Shown here piece after piece: positions 22,521 to 34,500 of a DNA stretch of 64,000 bases. The stretch is taken from contig NC_088678.1 of NCBI RefSeq assembly GCF_950023065.1, positions 41,158,580 through 41,222,579 of the forward strand, in the 5' to 3' direction. Source of the DNA: Planococcus citri (Eukaryota > Arthropoda > Insecta > Hemiptera > Pseudococcidae). The notes under the pieces are model-generated. The model did not search any database. It saw only the letters and a program-made list of their open reading frames with translations, and had not been told where the DNA came from. Each line of letters opens with the position of its first letter. Positions within the stretch are counted from its first letter, which is position 1. The position numbers were made by a program, and so were the translations under genes.

Positions 22521-25500
22521 CTGTAACAAAAATTGCAAATTAATACAAGATCTACGGTTATCGAGACATCGAAGCGTATAAATAAAATCTATGTTTCAAC
22601 TCGAAGCACACAGGGTGTCCAGGAAGTAAAGAGTATCACAAAAAAAACTCAGTTAGACGACTATTGTTGCCTATCTTGAAAATCGAAGGCATAAACATTA
22701 TTCGAAGGGAAAAACGAAAAAAAAAAATGCGAATCACTTTTTTGGAACACCAATCATTTTTTTTCGAATAAAGGGTAAATATGGATACTTAAGGACAAAA
22801 AAAACTTCGAGCTGAACAACAAAAACGACAAAAATTTTCAAACCAGAATGGAAACTTTTTTCAAACGCATTTAATTTAGAAACCAATACAACAAATTACC
22901 ACAGACATGAAAATTAAGACAGACATTGGGTTATAAACGGAAGACAAATTTCTCATCTACTCATTTCAATTTAAACTTTTAAAAATTAGCACTTCAGACA
23001 TCAAAGTAAGCACATATTAGAAGGATTGTCAAGGTTGTAAAAAAAAAAAAACAGAAGCATATTCTATTATGAATGGGGATTTATTTGACAGCATGGAACA
23101 TCTTCTGTCACGTCGATACCTCCAAACACATATTTATGAAAATGATGTCGATCTAAAAATACTCTCGAGTGGAAACGAATGTGAATTTTTTAATTCGTAG
23201 AAACCTCTTAAAATTGTAAAGTAATTTAAGCACGAGTCAAATATTTGGTGGAAAAAACCTGCGAGAAATTTGCTTTCGTTCAAGGATAGCGACAGCATAT
23301 AGGCGGGAGAAAATTTATGCAAATGTCGAATTAAAAAATATATGTATTAAACGGACGATTAAAATATTTCACCTTTTCACATGCAAATAATACGGGTGCG
23401 GTGGCCAAACCGAGTTTCAAATCGGCAGCAGTTGGTTTACCCATCGCGTCTGTCGAGGAGACAAAATCGAGTAAATCGTCGACCAGCTGGAATGCGATAC
23501 CGACGTTTCTTCCGTATTCGAAAGCGACCTCCGAGAGTTTTGGGTCGGCTCCGGCTAACATGGCTTCCTGAAAAAGTACCAAAAAAAAAAGGAATGAAAT
23601 TGAAATTGTGAACGGTAGGTATGCCAACTGGAAAGATGAATGAAGAAGGGGGTTTGATACTTACAGCTTTTAAACCATTTGCGATTAGACTAGCCGTTTT
23701 TCTGTATGTTTTCGTCAAGTAATGAGCAAATCTTTCATTTTCTGTTTCTTTTGCGCCCAATTGCATGAACTCTCCTTGTACTAGATCTGTGATAACCTGC
23801 GAAAGTACAACAGAATGGCTAGAATTTTTTCAAGGTTACGATGATGAAAAATATTACATAAGATAATAATGTACATTTCACTTTTACTCGTATTCAAAAT
23901 AAATCCGCAGAAAAATAATCTACTAGAAATCGAGTAATGAACTAGCAAATCTATCAAAGAGAAGAGGTATGGAGAAAAGGATTACCGGACATTTCCCCGA
24001 ATCCACTTCCCCGAAAGACATTTTCCCGAATGACAAAATCCCGAATTTTTTTATCCCGAATCCATTTTCCCGAATGCCGTGTACCCGAATCTGCTCGACC
24101 ATAGAGTCCGAACGGCTCCCAAAGCGCGCGACGCGAGTACAATTGAATACGTCGTATCTTATGATTTAGCCTATTGATGAGTTTTTTTTTTGAGTAAAAT
24201 TTTAGTGTTGGCCTTAGTGTTGGGGGGCGTTGTGTCCGCTCACCTCGGCTTCGCCTCGGTTGCGCGGGTCGCTTTGTTGTTCATACTATGTCTGTTAACT
24301 TCCCTCGGCCTTCGGCCTCGGTGAGTACAATTTTTTTATAAACAACCGCAAGTGCTACATACACGGTAAATGTCCAGCCTCCGTCTGAACTCACCAAGGG
24401 GAGTAATGCTCATCGAATGAAATATAAATTTTAAACGGCTCGGCTTCGCCTCGCCTAATTCGGCATATCATTCAAAAAATAATATTGATAAATTTATTCA
24501 TTGTTTGAAAGCAAAAAAAAATAATTTAATTACTTTTTCTGTAAAAATTCAACTTGTAAAAATAAAAATCACGAAAAAAAATTTTGAAAAAATTTGTGCC
24601 GGACGCGGGAACCGAACCCAAGACCTCTTGCACAGCAATCCGTTACCATAGCCATGCCGCCACGGAGGCAGCTTGCCGGATTGCGTTTTTTAACCGTTTA
24701 CAAGTTGTGAAACATGGACGAAAACTACCCCCCCACGCGCGCGCACGTATACGCGTACATACATACGTACGGGCACACGGGAGCCGTTCGGACTCTATGG
24801 TCTATCCCCGAAGCTGTAACCCGAACGTCCAAAAATCCCGAATGCCCATATCCCGAATGCCTTTAACCCGAATGCATATGTCCCGAACACCTACATCCCG
24901 AATGCCTCGGTGTATCCCGAATAATAGTACATTTACCATGGAAATAGAAATGATGAGGTGTAATGGTTACCTATGCCGTGTAAGCACCTTATGTTACTCA
25001 TATGAAAATTGAATTTTCTATTAGAAAAAAAAATGGCCGCCATCAGTGACGGGAAATTATTGTTGCAAGAGTATGTCTACGTGAAGTCAAAGAAAAGGAT
25101 TACCGGACATTTCCCCGAATCCACTTCCCCGAAAGACATTTTCCCGAATGACAAAATCCCGAATTTTTTTATCCCGAATCCATTTTCCCGAATGCCGTGT
25201 ACCCGAATCTGTAACCCGAACGTCCAAAAATCCCGAATGCCCATATCCCGAATGCCTTTAACCCGAATGCATATGTCCCGAACACCTACATCCCGAATGC
25301 CTCGGTGTATCCCGAATAATAGTACATTTACCATGGAAATAGAAATGATGAGGTGTAATGGTTACCTATGCCGTGTAAGCACCTTATGTTACTCATATGA
25401 AAATTGAATTTTCTATTAGAAAAAAAAATGGCCGCCATCAGTGACGGGAAATTATTGTTGCAAGAGTATGTCTACGTGAAGTCAAAGAAAAGTCCAGATA

Positions 25501-28500
25501 GGACGAAAACGTATTGGGATTGCCGAAGAGTGAGGCTGCAAGAGTGCAAGTCAAGAGCGATAACTGCAGTTCGACGAAACGGGGAACTGCTTAATTTTTT
25601 TTAAATTTTCGGGTGTAGGTCTTTCGGGGAAACGGATTCGGGGGAATGGATTCGGGATAAAAAAATTCGGGATTTTGATATTCGGGAAAACGTCTTTCGG
25701 GGAAGTGGATTCGGGGAAGTGTCCGGTTACCGGAGAAAAGATTCAAAAATATAAACAAAACTATTTTGAAATTTTTCAAAATTCAATAAATACCCAATTT
25801 TCTCAAAAAAAAAAAAAAAAAAAAGAGCCAGCCAGGAGAACGATTATTATTTTTTTCTCAAAAATGAACTGCAAAAAAAAGAGGACCAAAAAAATGACAT
25901 ATTTTTGATCTCGACCTTCAAAAAAAGGCTAAAACTTTCGAAATTTCGAATAAAAAAAATTACCTAGATACATAAAAATGGATTTAGCACAAATAACTAT
26001 TTTCACTAAGACTCCTTTTTCTTTTTATTTTTCGAGTATGGAAATTGTGATAAAGAATGTATGGCAGTGGAGCCAGAGGAAGTATTGAAATTCCATCGGT
26101 ACGTTGTAATAACGATTTGAAATTTTTTTGGCATGGTCAACTTAATTATGAAATTTTTTCGTCATTGTTTGCTATCAAATTAATGTCATTCTGATAACTA
26201 TACCTGCATGTGTAAAAAGAGAAATTACTTTCAAATAAACGAATAAATAGAAGGGGAAGGGTAGAGTGAAGTTGAAAAAATGGAGGTAAAGTCTCTCCTG
26301 AAAGAAAAAATTTCAATCATGGATAGTTTTTCCAAAATATCAATAGAAAATTAGTAAAAACAAAAAAAACACTATTGAAAAAATCGATAAAAAAATATTT
26401 TTCATTTTTTTTACTGCTATTTTTAAAATTAAATTTCTAGTGATAGTGATTTTTTTCCATCAATTTTCTAGGAATTTTTTACTCGCACTTTGGAAAATTA
26501 GTTAATGATATTTGAAAAAAAATTGAACTGAAAACATCACTCACTTTGGAAATTCAGAATTTTCTTCAATTTCCTCAAATGAATAATGTTTCGTTTCCAA
26601 AACCAAATTTAAAAGTGAATACGAAAACAAAAAGAATAAGTTGATAAAAATTTCCAACAAAATTTTTCATCACCTAAATTTTTTTAAAATTTTTTCCTCC
26701 TCAATTTTTTGAGACACACGAAAGAAATATTTACCACATTTTATTCCCTTTCCCTGACAACTTTGACAGCTCACAAAGAAAAATTGTCATAATATCATGA
26801 CAAAATTGAAATGAAACGGGGTCAAATGTCGTAGAGATTTCCAATTTTGAAAAAATTTCACTCTGGAAATAAAATCAGAAAAAAAATTGGTATACATATG
26901 ACATTTTTGTAAATTTTTGACAATCCACAAACTTTAATGATTCTAAAGCGTAAAAAGTTTGAAAATTTGTTGAAATTTCATTTCGGAATTTTGAAGGAAA
27001 AAATGAGATATGAGATCTCACTTTAATGTAAAGATTGAGAAATTGCCAAATTTTCAAAATAAAATTCCAAAAATAAATTATTAGAACCAATAAACATTTT
27101 AATTTATGCATTGTTTTCCATACAAGCCTAGAAGGATTTTAAAATGTTTTTTTCTTGGTTGAAAAATTTTTCATACTCACTGCATGGAAATTTCAACCGA
27201 AATTTTGAAAATTCCAGAATAAAGTTTGATTTATGAGCTGTTGAAGTTGTCGAAAAAGAGAAAATTGAATTAGGTATGTGTTTTGGGACATTATATATAA
27301 GGGGGGGGGGGGTCTTTGAACTTCTTCTATGTTACACTACAGAACATACTTTGGATAATTATATTTTTGAATTATTCGATTACTCTTTTTTTTATGCTGC
27401 TTGAAAAGTACGAAGTGCAATGCCATTGCCAATGCCAAATATTTTTGAAAAATTGGACAAAAGAGTTCAAAAAGAATTGAAAAAGAATCAAAGTTTTCAA
27501 AAAAAAGTCGTCGATTTAAAGCTTGATATACTTTTTCAAAGTTTTAAAAGAGTGGAGTTGGCCAATTCCTAACCCATGAAGAATGGATGCCGTTCAAAAA
27601 TTTGAAAATCGTAAAACTCAAAGTTTTTCTAAAACAAAAAATCAGAAGCCTCTTTTTCCACTCAAACATTCAATCTGTTGTTTTCAAATTCGTATTTACC
27701 AATCATACTCGTATATGTATTTCTCTATTTTGTCCATAAGCCAGTAGAATATACGTACCTGACTGAGAGTTAATGTAACATCGTTGTCTTTAAGGCGAGC
27801 AATCATCATGGAAGCAACTGCCAAAACGAAGTCTCCAGCCATAGCGACCTAGAACATAAAAAAATAATCGCGACTCATTTAGATACATTGTATATGTAAT
27901 TCTCAACAATCAAAACGAGGATTTAATTTAAAGGCCATTCCTAATCACTACGAACAATTAGGAGGATAAAATTGTCGGCAAATTGACGATTAATATAAAA
28001 ATGAAAATCCGCTAATGGAAAGAAATCAAGCCGGGGTAAGACGAAGTCGATGGACGATCACCGAACATCATCGTCATAACTTCACAAGTTATTGTATTTG
28101 TCGGTCATTCTAAAACATTGAACGGAAATTCGTTATGTAATAGCGTGAAAATGGCTATCACATGTTAAATTTGGAATTGCGCATTCGCGCATCGTTCTGT
28201 CTCTGTCTATCTATGTCGCATGCGTGTCTACAATAGCGTTAAAACATGTTCGCGTTCGCGATATTTGATGGCATCTGAAATGAGAAGAGAAGAGACGAAA
28301 GCAGGAGAACACTCTCAAGGAAACCTGTACCTATAATGGTGAACAGTTAGGTACACCATATTGTGTATGTATAAAGATGTCAAATTTAAACGACCTTGCG
28401 GCGGTGGTTTCACGTGTATCTAGAATTCCTTTGGGATTTTTCATTTAACAACATCGTGTTAATTGTCGATGACATTTTACCGATGCGATTTGATCAACTG

Positions 28501-31500
28501 TCACGTCGAAAAAGCATGTTGCAAAATACACTTGAAAAGAATGTCGACGATGCGACGACGACGACGACGCAGGGAGACGCCGATAGCTTCTCTTATGCTC
28601 TCTTGGTCAACCTGTCACTGGTATAATAATAATAACCATAAGGCGTATTCCATCTCTCTCTCTCTCTAGCTCGATCACTAAACACACAAATCTTTCAAAA
28701 GATCATTAATCCTTTATAAATACAAAAAGCAATTACACAAATGACCGCTTTCTCTTCTTACATTAAAATATTTAAACACGAGTATAGCACTCATCAAAAT
28801 GATCGATATCGTACAAATATCCAATTAAAATTTTGACGTATATACCACGAATTCAAACGTAGGTTGTACACGAGGAAAACTATCATTGCCAAATATTCGA
28901 CATCCGCTCCTCTATAGAGCTCGAACTCTACGAGTACCTAGTACCTTACGTAACACTTAACATTGTCTTTCTCCGATAATTAAATCAACATCTAATATAT
29001 AATTAAACGTTTCCGGTATCATCGTTGCTCACGTCTGTTGTCTGAGTATATGCGATGCCATGCCATGTGCAATATGTACGTATGTAGTACAACATACTAT
29101 GTACCTGCAACCATTCATTAGTACCAAGAAGACGAGGCCCACTCTCATTTGTATACTGCGATAAAATTTTCGACCAGCCGTAGCCGCGGCCCCGGCCGTC
29201 TGCTCTCGTGATGTCCGCCATTCATAATCGACAATTATTCGTCCTTCGAATTGATTTTATTACGATATTATTTTCTTATAAGTGCACACATTTGTGTCGA
29301 AATATCACCAAATTACGTATTACTCTATTCGCTAATAAAAAGTTGCTCGGTTAGGTACGGTATTCCCCACGAATGGACATGCCCTCCTCTGCGTGCTATT
29401 GTTTGAGGTTATTGACACCGATATCCATAATCAAAGGGTTAGAATCATTATTTCGAGATCGACGAGGGGTTCTTCAAAGTGAGTGAGAGGATCGTCAAAT
29501 ACATAAATTGGTGCTTTGCCTACAAGTTGAAAATTATGCAATCGAAGTGTCATAAACCGAAAAGTTTTTTTTTTTTTTTGAAAGAAGTGCGAGTATGTGG
29601 TCTATTGCAGAGATTGCAGAAATTGATAAGTTTTGAGATGAATGAAAACAAATTTACTTTTGAAGTTTTCAAATTGTCAGATTAGATCATCATAAATACA
29701 TAGAAGTGTGAACAATAATTCATTAAAAAATATATCACTGATCCCAGGAACTGATTTACGAACAGATGGAATAGTCAGTTGCCCATAAGGCGGCAGATTT
29801 CAGGGGTCTGCAATTTTTTAGTTTAATTTTGAAAACACTCTAGGTGACAACCAAATTGTATTCAAGACCACTTTTGCTCTACGTAATTGATTAAGGAAGA
29901 ATTTCCCAGAATCCATTTCTGACAGTTCAAACCGAGAAAAACATTTTGTTTCTTGTTCCTGTTCAAAATCAATTATTAGAAAAAAATACGGATTTCGGAA
30001 AATTATTCCCAAATCAATGGGAAATGTCTAAAATATGATTCAATCTGAAATTTTAGGGGTGACAAAAATTTTATTTTAGTCATTTTAAAGGAATTTTTCA
30101 AAACTTTGAACTCAGAAATCCGCCAAAGGCTCAAGGGCGACTCAAACTTGCCTTCAAAAAATTTGTGCAAATTGATAAAATTTAATTTAGACCTTCAAAT
30201 TTATCGTCGTGATGATGCTTCATGGTGACCTCAAATTTTTTGGTGTTCCTCGCAAAAAAAATTGCCAGAAATTGTTTTCAGATAAGTATGACCCATGAAA
30301 ATTTTCTCCAATGTACAAATATTTTTTCAACATTTTACATCGATCAAACTGAGAATGCACGAGTGAAAAATCGCTGTTGACGATCTTATATAAAAAGAAA
30401 ATCACTGCATTATTCCCCCTCCCCATAAGTATTTGCATCAAAAATTTTTCATAGCCTCTTGAAGCACATCATGAATTTTTAAAGTAATATATCACTTTTA
30501 GGAGGAAAGGGGATTGAAAAGTGCATAAAAAAATGAAAACATAATTGAACTACGAGTAAGTGATACGCAAACACATATTAGGAGGAGGTAGGAGGTTTGA
30601 AGAAGTAAGAATTTGTACTCAACATTTTCAAATTAGCAATAATTGGTACAGATACCAGACAAATTTTATAATTTTTTTGAATTTTGGTCTTAATTGGGGA
30701 CCACTGCACCACTCAGATTTCAAAAATTAGGTACGTTGTCAAACAAAGTAAAAAAGTAAATTCACTGAATTTTTTTCAAGTCCAAAAATAGACAACAGTT
30801 TGAAATTTTTTCAGGTTTTTTGATTAGAATCTTAACATTTTACACATCAAGAAGTTTCAAGAGTTTTGGCCTTCTTGGTGACGAGTATGAAATTTTGACG
30901 TGGAGTTGACAAAATTTCAAAATGAAAAAAAAAGGACTTTAGCAGGACTGTTGGCAGAACATTTTCCGAACACTTGACGACTTTATTTTTTGTGGGGAGT
31001 GGGGATCGGGGGTCAAGATATTACATGTCAATTTTCACTTTTCTACTGTCTTCGGACATTTCAAGAAGGGGTCAAAAATACCTTTATTATTTCAATCTTT
31101 CGACTTGCAAATTTTTAAATTTTATTTTCAGCATTATTTTTCTATCAAAATTCATCATACTTTTTCACCATTTGTTCTGGAAAAAAATCAAATAGATTTT
31201 TTGAAAATTAGTTTTCATAAAGAAAAGGGTACATTTCGCTAAACGAGAAGTTCAAAAAAAATTGTCAAATTTTGAATTTAGAGTTGTGAGTTGGCAAATG
31301 CAAAATTTTACAATGAAATTTTTTCAAAAACTGTACGTAAGAAGGAAGGATATGAATTCGAAAAATTTCAAGTTGGATTTGAAAAAAAAACACGACTTCC
31401 TCACAAATGAATGACTTGCAGAATTGGCAGGACTGTTGCACACTCTTTCATGAGAAAACTGTGATTTTCCCCATAGAGGACGAAGAGAGAGGTAAAAAAA

Positions 31501-34500
31501 ATCTTCCGACTCTAAATTTTTTTAGGCATAGCAAATGATGCTCTGGAGAATATTTTTTGAATTCAACTGGGCTAAAAATATCCATAAATTGTCTTGTTTT
31601 TCCAATTCTTCTAACTAAAAAAAAAATCGAGAAAAACATTACATGACTCCTACAGATTCGAATCATTTTTCGATCAATCACTGTTTAGTGTTTAGAAATC
31701 CCCAAAAACCAAGGCCCCAGGCGATAAATTAATTTTCGCTCAAATTGAATTCACTCATCACACTACGCAGATGATAGTTATCGCAGCACCATTAACTACA
31801 TATTAATCCATCTAGGAACCATTTCAATAAACATATTCGCAATTACGTCGAATCCATTTTGAGACAGAATGAAATTGCAATTCCATTCTGGGAAAGGGAA
31901 AAGGAAACGAAGTGGGTACTTTTTGACGTTCGTCATGAACCAAACGCACGAAATAAGGTTAGAGCATCGAATTAAAAGTCTATTACGGGTCACTTATAAG
32001 GACACCGAAGATCTGGACAAAACAACGACGCCGACGTCTTCGCTATTTTGTCATACGAAGATTAATTATTCTACACGAATGAAGTAAGTGCGGCGAAAAT
32101 ACACGAGCTCGTGTTAACACCGACCTTCGTGTATATACGAGCATCTTTGTATGGGCTAAATCAAAAACATGGATATGAGAGTATTTTTTCCAACCGATAT
32201 ATACTCGTACAATGGAAAAATAACAAGGTTAAGATGCTGGAAATTTGAAAAATATTACGTCCAGAAAATAAAAAAACAAAACAATCGTGCATGGAAAATT
32301 CTTCATGAGAAGTAGGTAAATTCTTTTTTTTTTTTTGAGCGAAAAAAGAATTAATTCGGATGACTGTTGGTCAATTACAGTTTTGTCTGATGTACCCGAC
32401 TTCCTTCCAATAATTACATCTGAGCTCAGGTGAAAAGTATGTAGGTTCGAGTACATTTACAATCACGTTATTGCGCCGGATACAACAAACACTCAAGACA
32501 CGTTGAGGTATCAATATCGAAATCGTCATCTTTCGTGAAGAGAATGTACAATTGTACCAAATAGGTAATAGGATGACTCGTCTGCAAGAAATATTATTTT
32601 TAGGAATTAAGTCATTATAAAACGTAAACGTATAATTTTCGTACACGCGACTCATGTCACGACATCGGTAAGCACCTTTTTAGGGACATTTTTTTTTTTT
32701 TGGAAATTCTACAAACGTGAAAAAGTCGAATTATTCGTTCGATGCGTAACAAAAATTTTCTTTTTAACGGTCAACGAAAACGTTATACATAGTCTAGGTA
32801 ATTATAAAATTAACATAGGCTGTTTATAATTACGCAGCCTATACGCAGAAGTAAACGCAGACGTAGACATACATAGAGACGCACGGTCATCGCAGAAGTA
32901 AATATTATACGCATTGTGAACGCCTTCAGTGTGAAGTCGATGCGAGATAATTGAATAAACAGAAAGTAACCTGACTCCCGGTGATCTCACAGTTCTTGCT
33001 CTTGGAGAAATGAATGAAACGCGAAAGAAGATAAACCAGATGTCGTACGCGTTGACCAAGAAATTACCAGTGAAAGTGATATACCCTCCGCTGCATTCCC
33101 ATTACATACAACAACTCGTAATCCATAACGGAAACGTATTTACGGCGGTTTTTTTACTAATATTGTAACGCATTTGATGGCCAAGTTGCATAATCGGCGC
33201 GAGTAAGGTGTTTTTGTATAGTGAATTTTTCCAAGTCGTAGGTCAATCGATGATGGCATTCCTTGAGCTAAATTTCTTCGGAGATGAGTCAGAAATTTTT
33301 TCGAGATGTAGAATGAGGTGTCTAGTATTCTCAAGTTAACTGTAACAGCGTTTAGTCATAGAAATATTTTCAGGTGTGGTGTGGGTTAATCAATGAATTT
33401 AGTTCAACTGGTTGCAGAAGAAATCTTTTCGATGCTAGTGGGTTCCTTGATGAATGGGATTATGAATTCTCCCCTCTCCTACCGCATTTAGATAGAATTT
33501 TTCACGTTTCATTGAAACAATTCTAAACAATGAAGACTTTTTTTTTATGTGGAAAATGAGATGTTTTTTTTTTTTGCTAGCAAGAGGCAAGAAAAATTTT
33601 AAATTTTTAGGTCAATATTCAACTTTCCTAGGCAAGAACTCAAAATTCAAAAAATTCTAAAATTTTTAAATGTTTCATAATATTTTTTTTTAATTTTTAA
33701 TTTATTTTTTGGTTCAAATTAGTCTTTTGATGTCGTTAGTGATTCTACATCATCATCGCGTTTAAACAATTAGAAAAATTCAAAGTTCATTTTTGTCAAG
33801 TTCGGGAGTTTTCAAAATACATATGTAGTTCTGTGCTTACTTATTCGAAATATTATAATTTTGTGATTATCCCCTTCTCCTTCCTTCCTTCCTTCCTTCC
33901 CTCCCTCCCACCCAAAAAATGAATCTTAGAATTTTTTAAACTTTAAGCTCTCGCGTGACGAGAAAGAGTTAAGCATTTGGCAAAAAATTAGAAATTTTCC
34001 CAACGTCTTGTTGAGGAGGTCATTTGGCTAGCATTTTTCGCTAGGCTTCATCAAGTTTCAAAAAAAAAAATCAAAAAAATTAAAAATAACCTACCTTAAA
34101 GTATGAAATAAGTATTTCCCCGGATTAAGATCCTAAAAATAAGTTTTTCGCGTTTTACTCCGTAAAAGTGGCTTCTATAAGAAAAAGTCACGAACAAAAT
34201 TGCTCTACATAAAATTTTTAATAAAAAATGTACTCATCTTTTTTAATGTTGGATGAACCGTTACACATGTAAGCGCCACTGAAAGTTGGGGACCATTCAT
34301 GAAAGTGAAGATTTGGAAATTTTCTGCACAGTAATTTGATTCATGATAACTTTTTTTATAAGAGCTCATTTTTAAATAGTAAGTAAAAACACGAAAATCG
34401 TACTTTTGTGGAGGACTCACCCTCTTTCCCCCTCCCTCCTGGGCAATATCCATCATCTATTGTGAAGGTCTACGTACATTTATGTTAATCGGGAAGGTAT

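Larger units (their letters stand above)
23980..25731 (+). mobile_element. Non-autonomous Mutator-like (MULE) element with minisatellite inverted ends and a FLYWCH remnant
   Basis: The element lies between PDSS1 exons 23665-23796 and 27759-27848. It is bounded by an identical 9-bp word (GGAGAAAAG at 23971-23979 and 25732-25740). Its ends are inverted repeats of about 110 bp starting G-A/G-T-T/A-ACCGGACA. Each end is a run of roughly 15-bp units built on CCCGAAT (GGGCTTA complement order on the right). Inside is a truncated FLYWCH zinc-finger frame (25428-25604). A 9-bp target duplication, long inverted ends and FLYWCH fingers are all known traits of MULEs, including animal Phantom-type elements. 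No transposase core is visible, so it cannot move by itself. It also contains a partial self-duplication (25091-25485) and a nested 706-bp element (24097-24802). Confidence 0.75.

Noticed and set aside
23381..23766. Arg-rich frames overlapping PDSS1 exons on either strand
   Set aside because: They are shadows of the two real PDSS1 exons read in other frames or through the 97-bp intron.
23980..25330. CRISPR-like array of regularly spaced CCCGAAT words
   Set aside because: The repeated core is only about 7 bases, spacers are about 8 bases and this is an animal genome. It is a minisatellite.
25009..25407. 132-codon frame with SRMP repeats as a repeat-containing protein
   Set aside because: The repeats are a translation of the 15-bp minisatellite in the transposon end. 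Only the last part of the element (FLYWCH) looks protein-coding.
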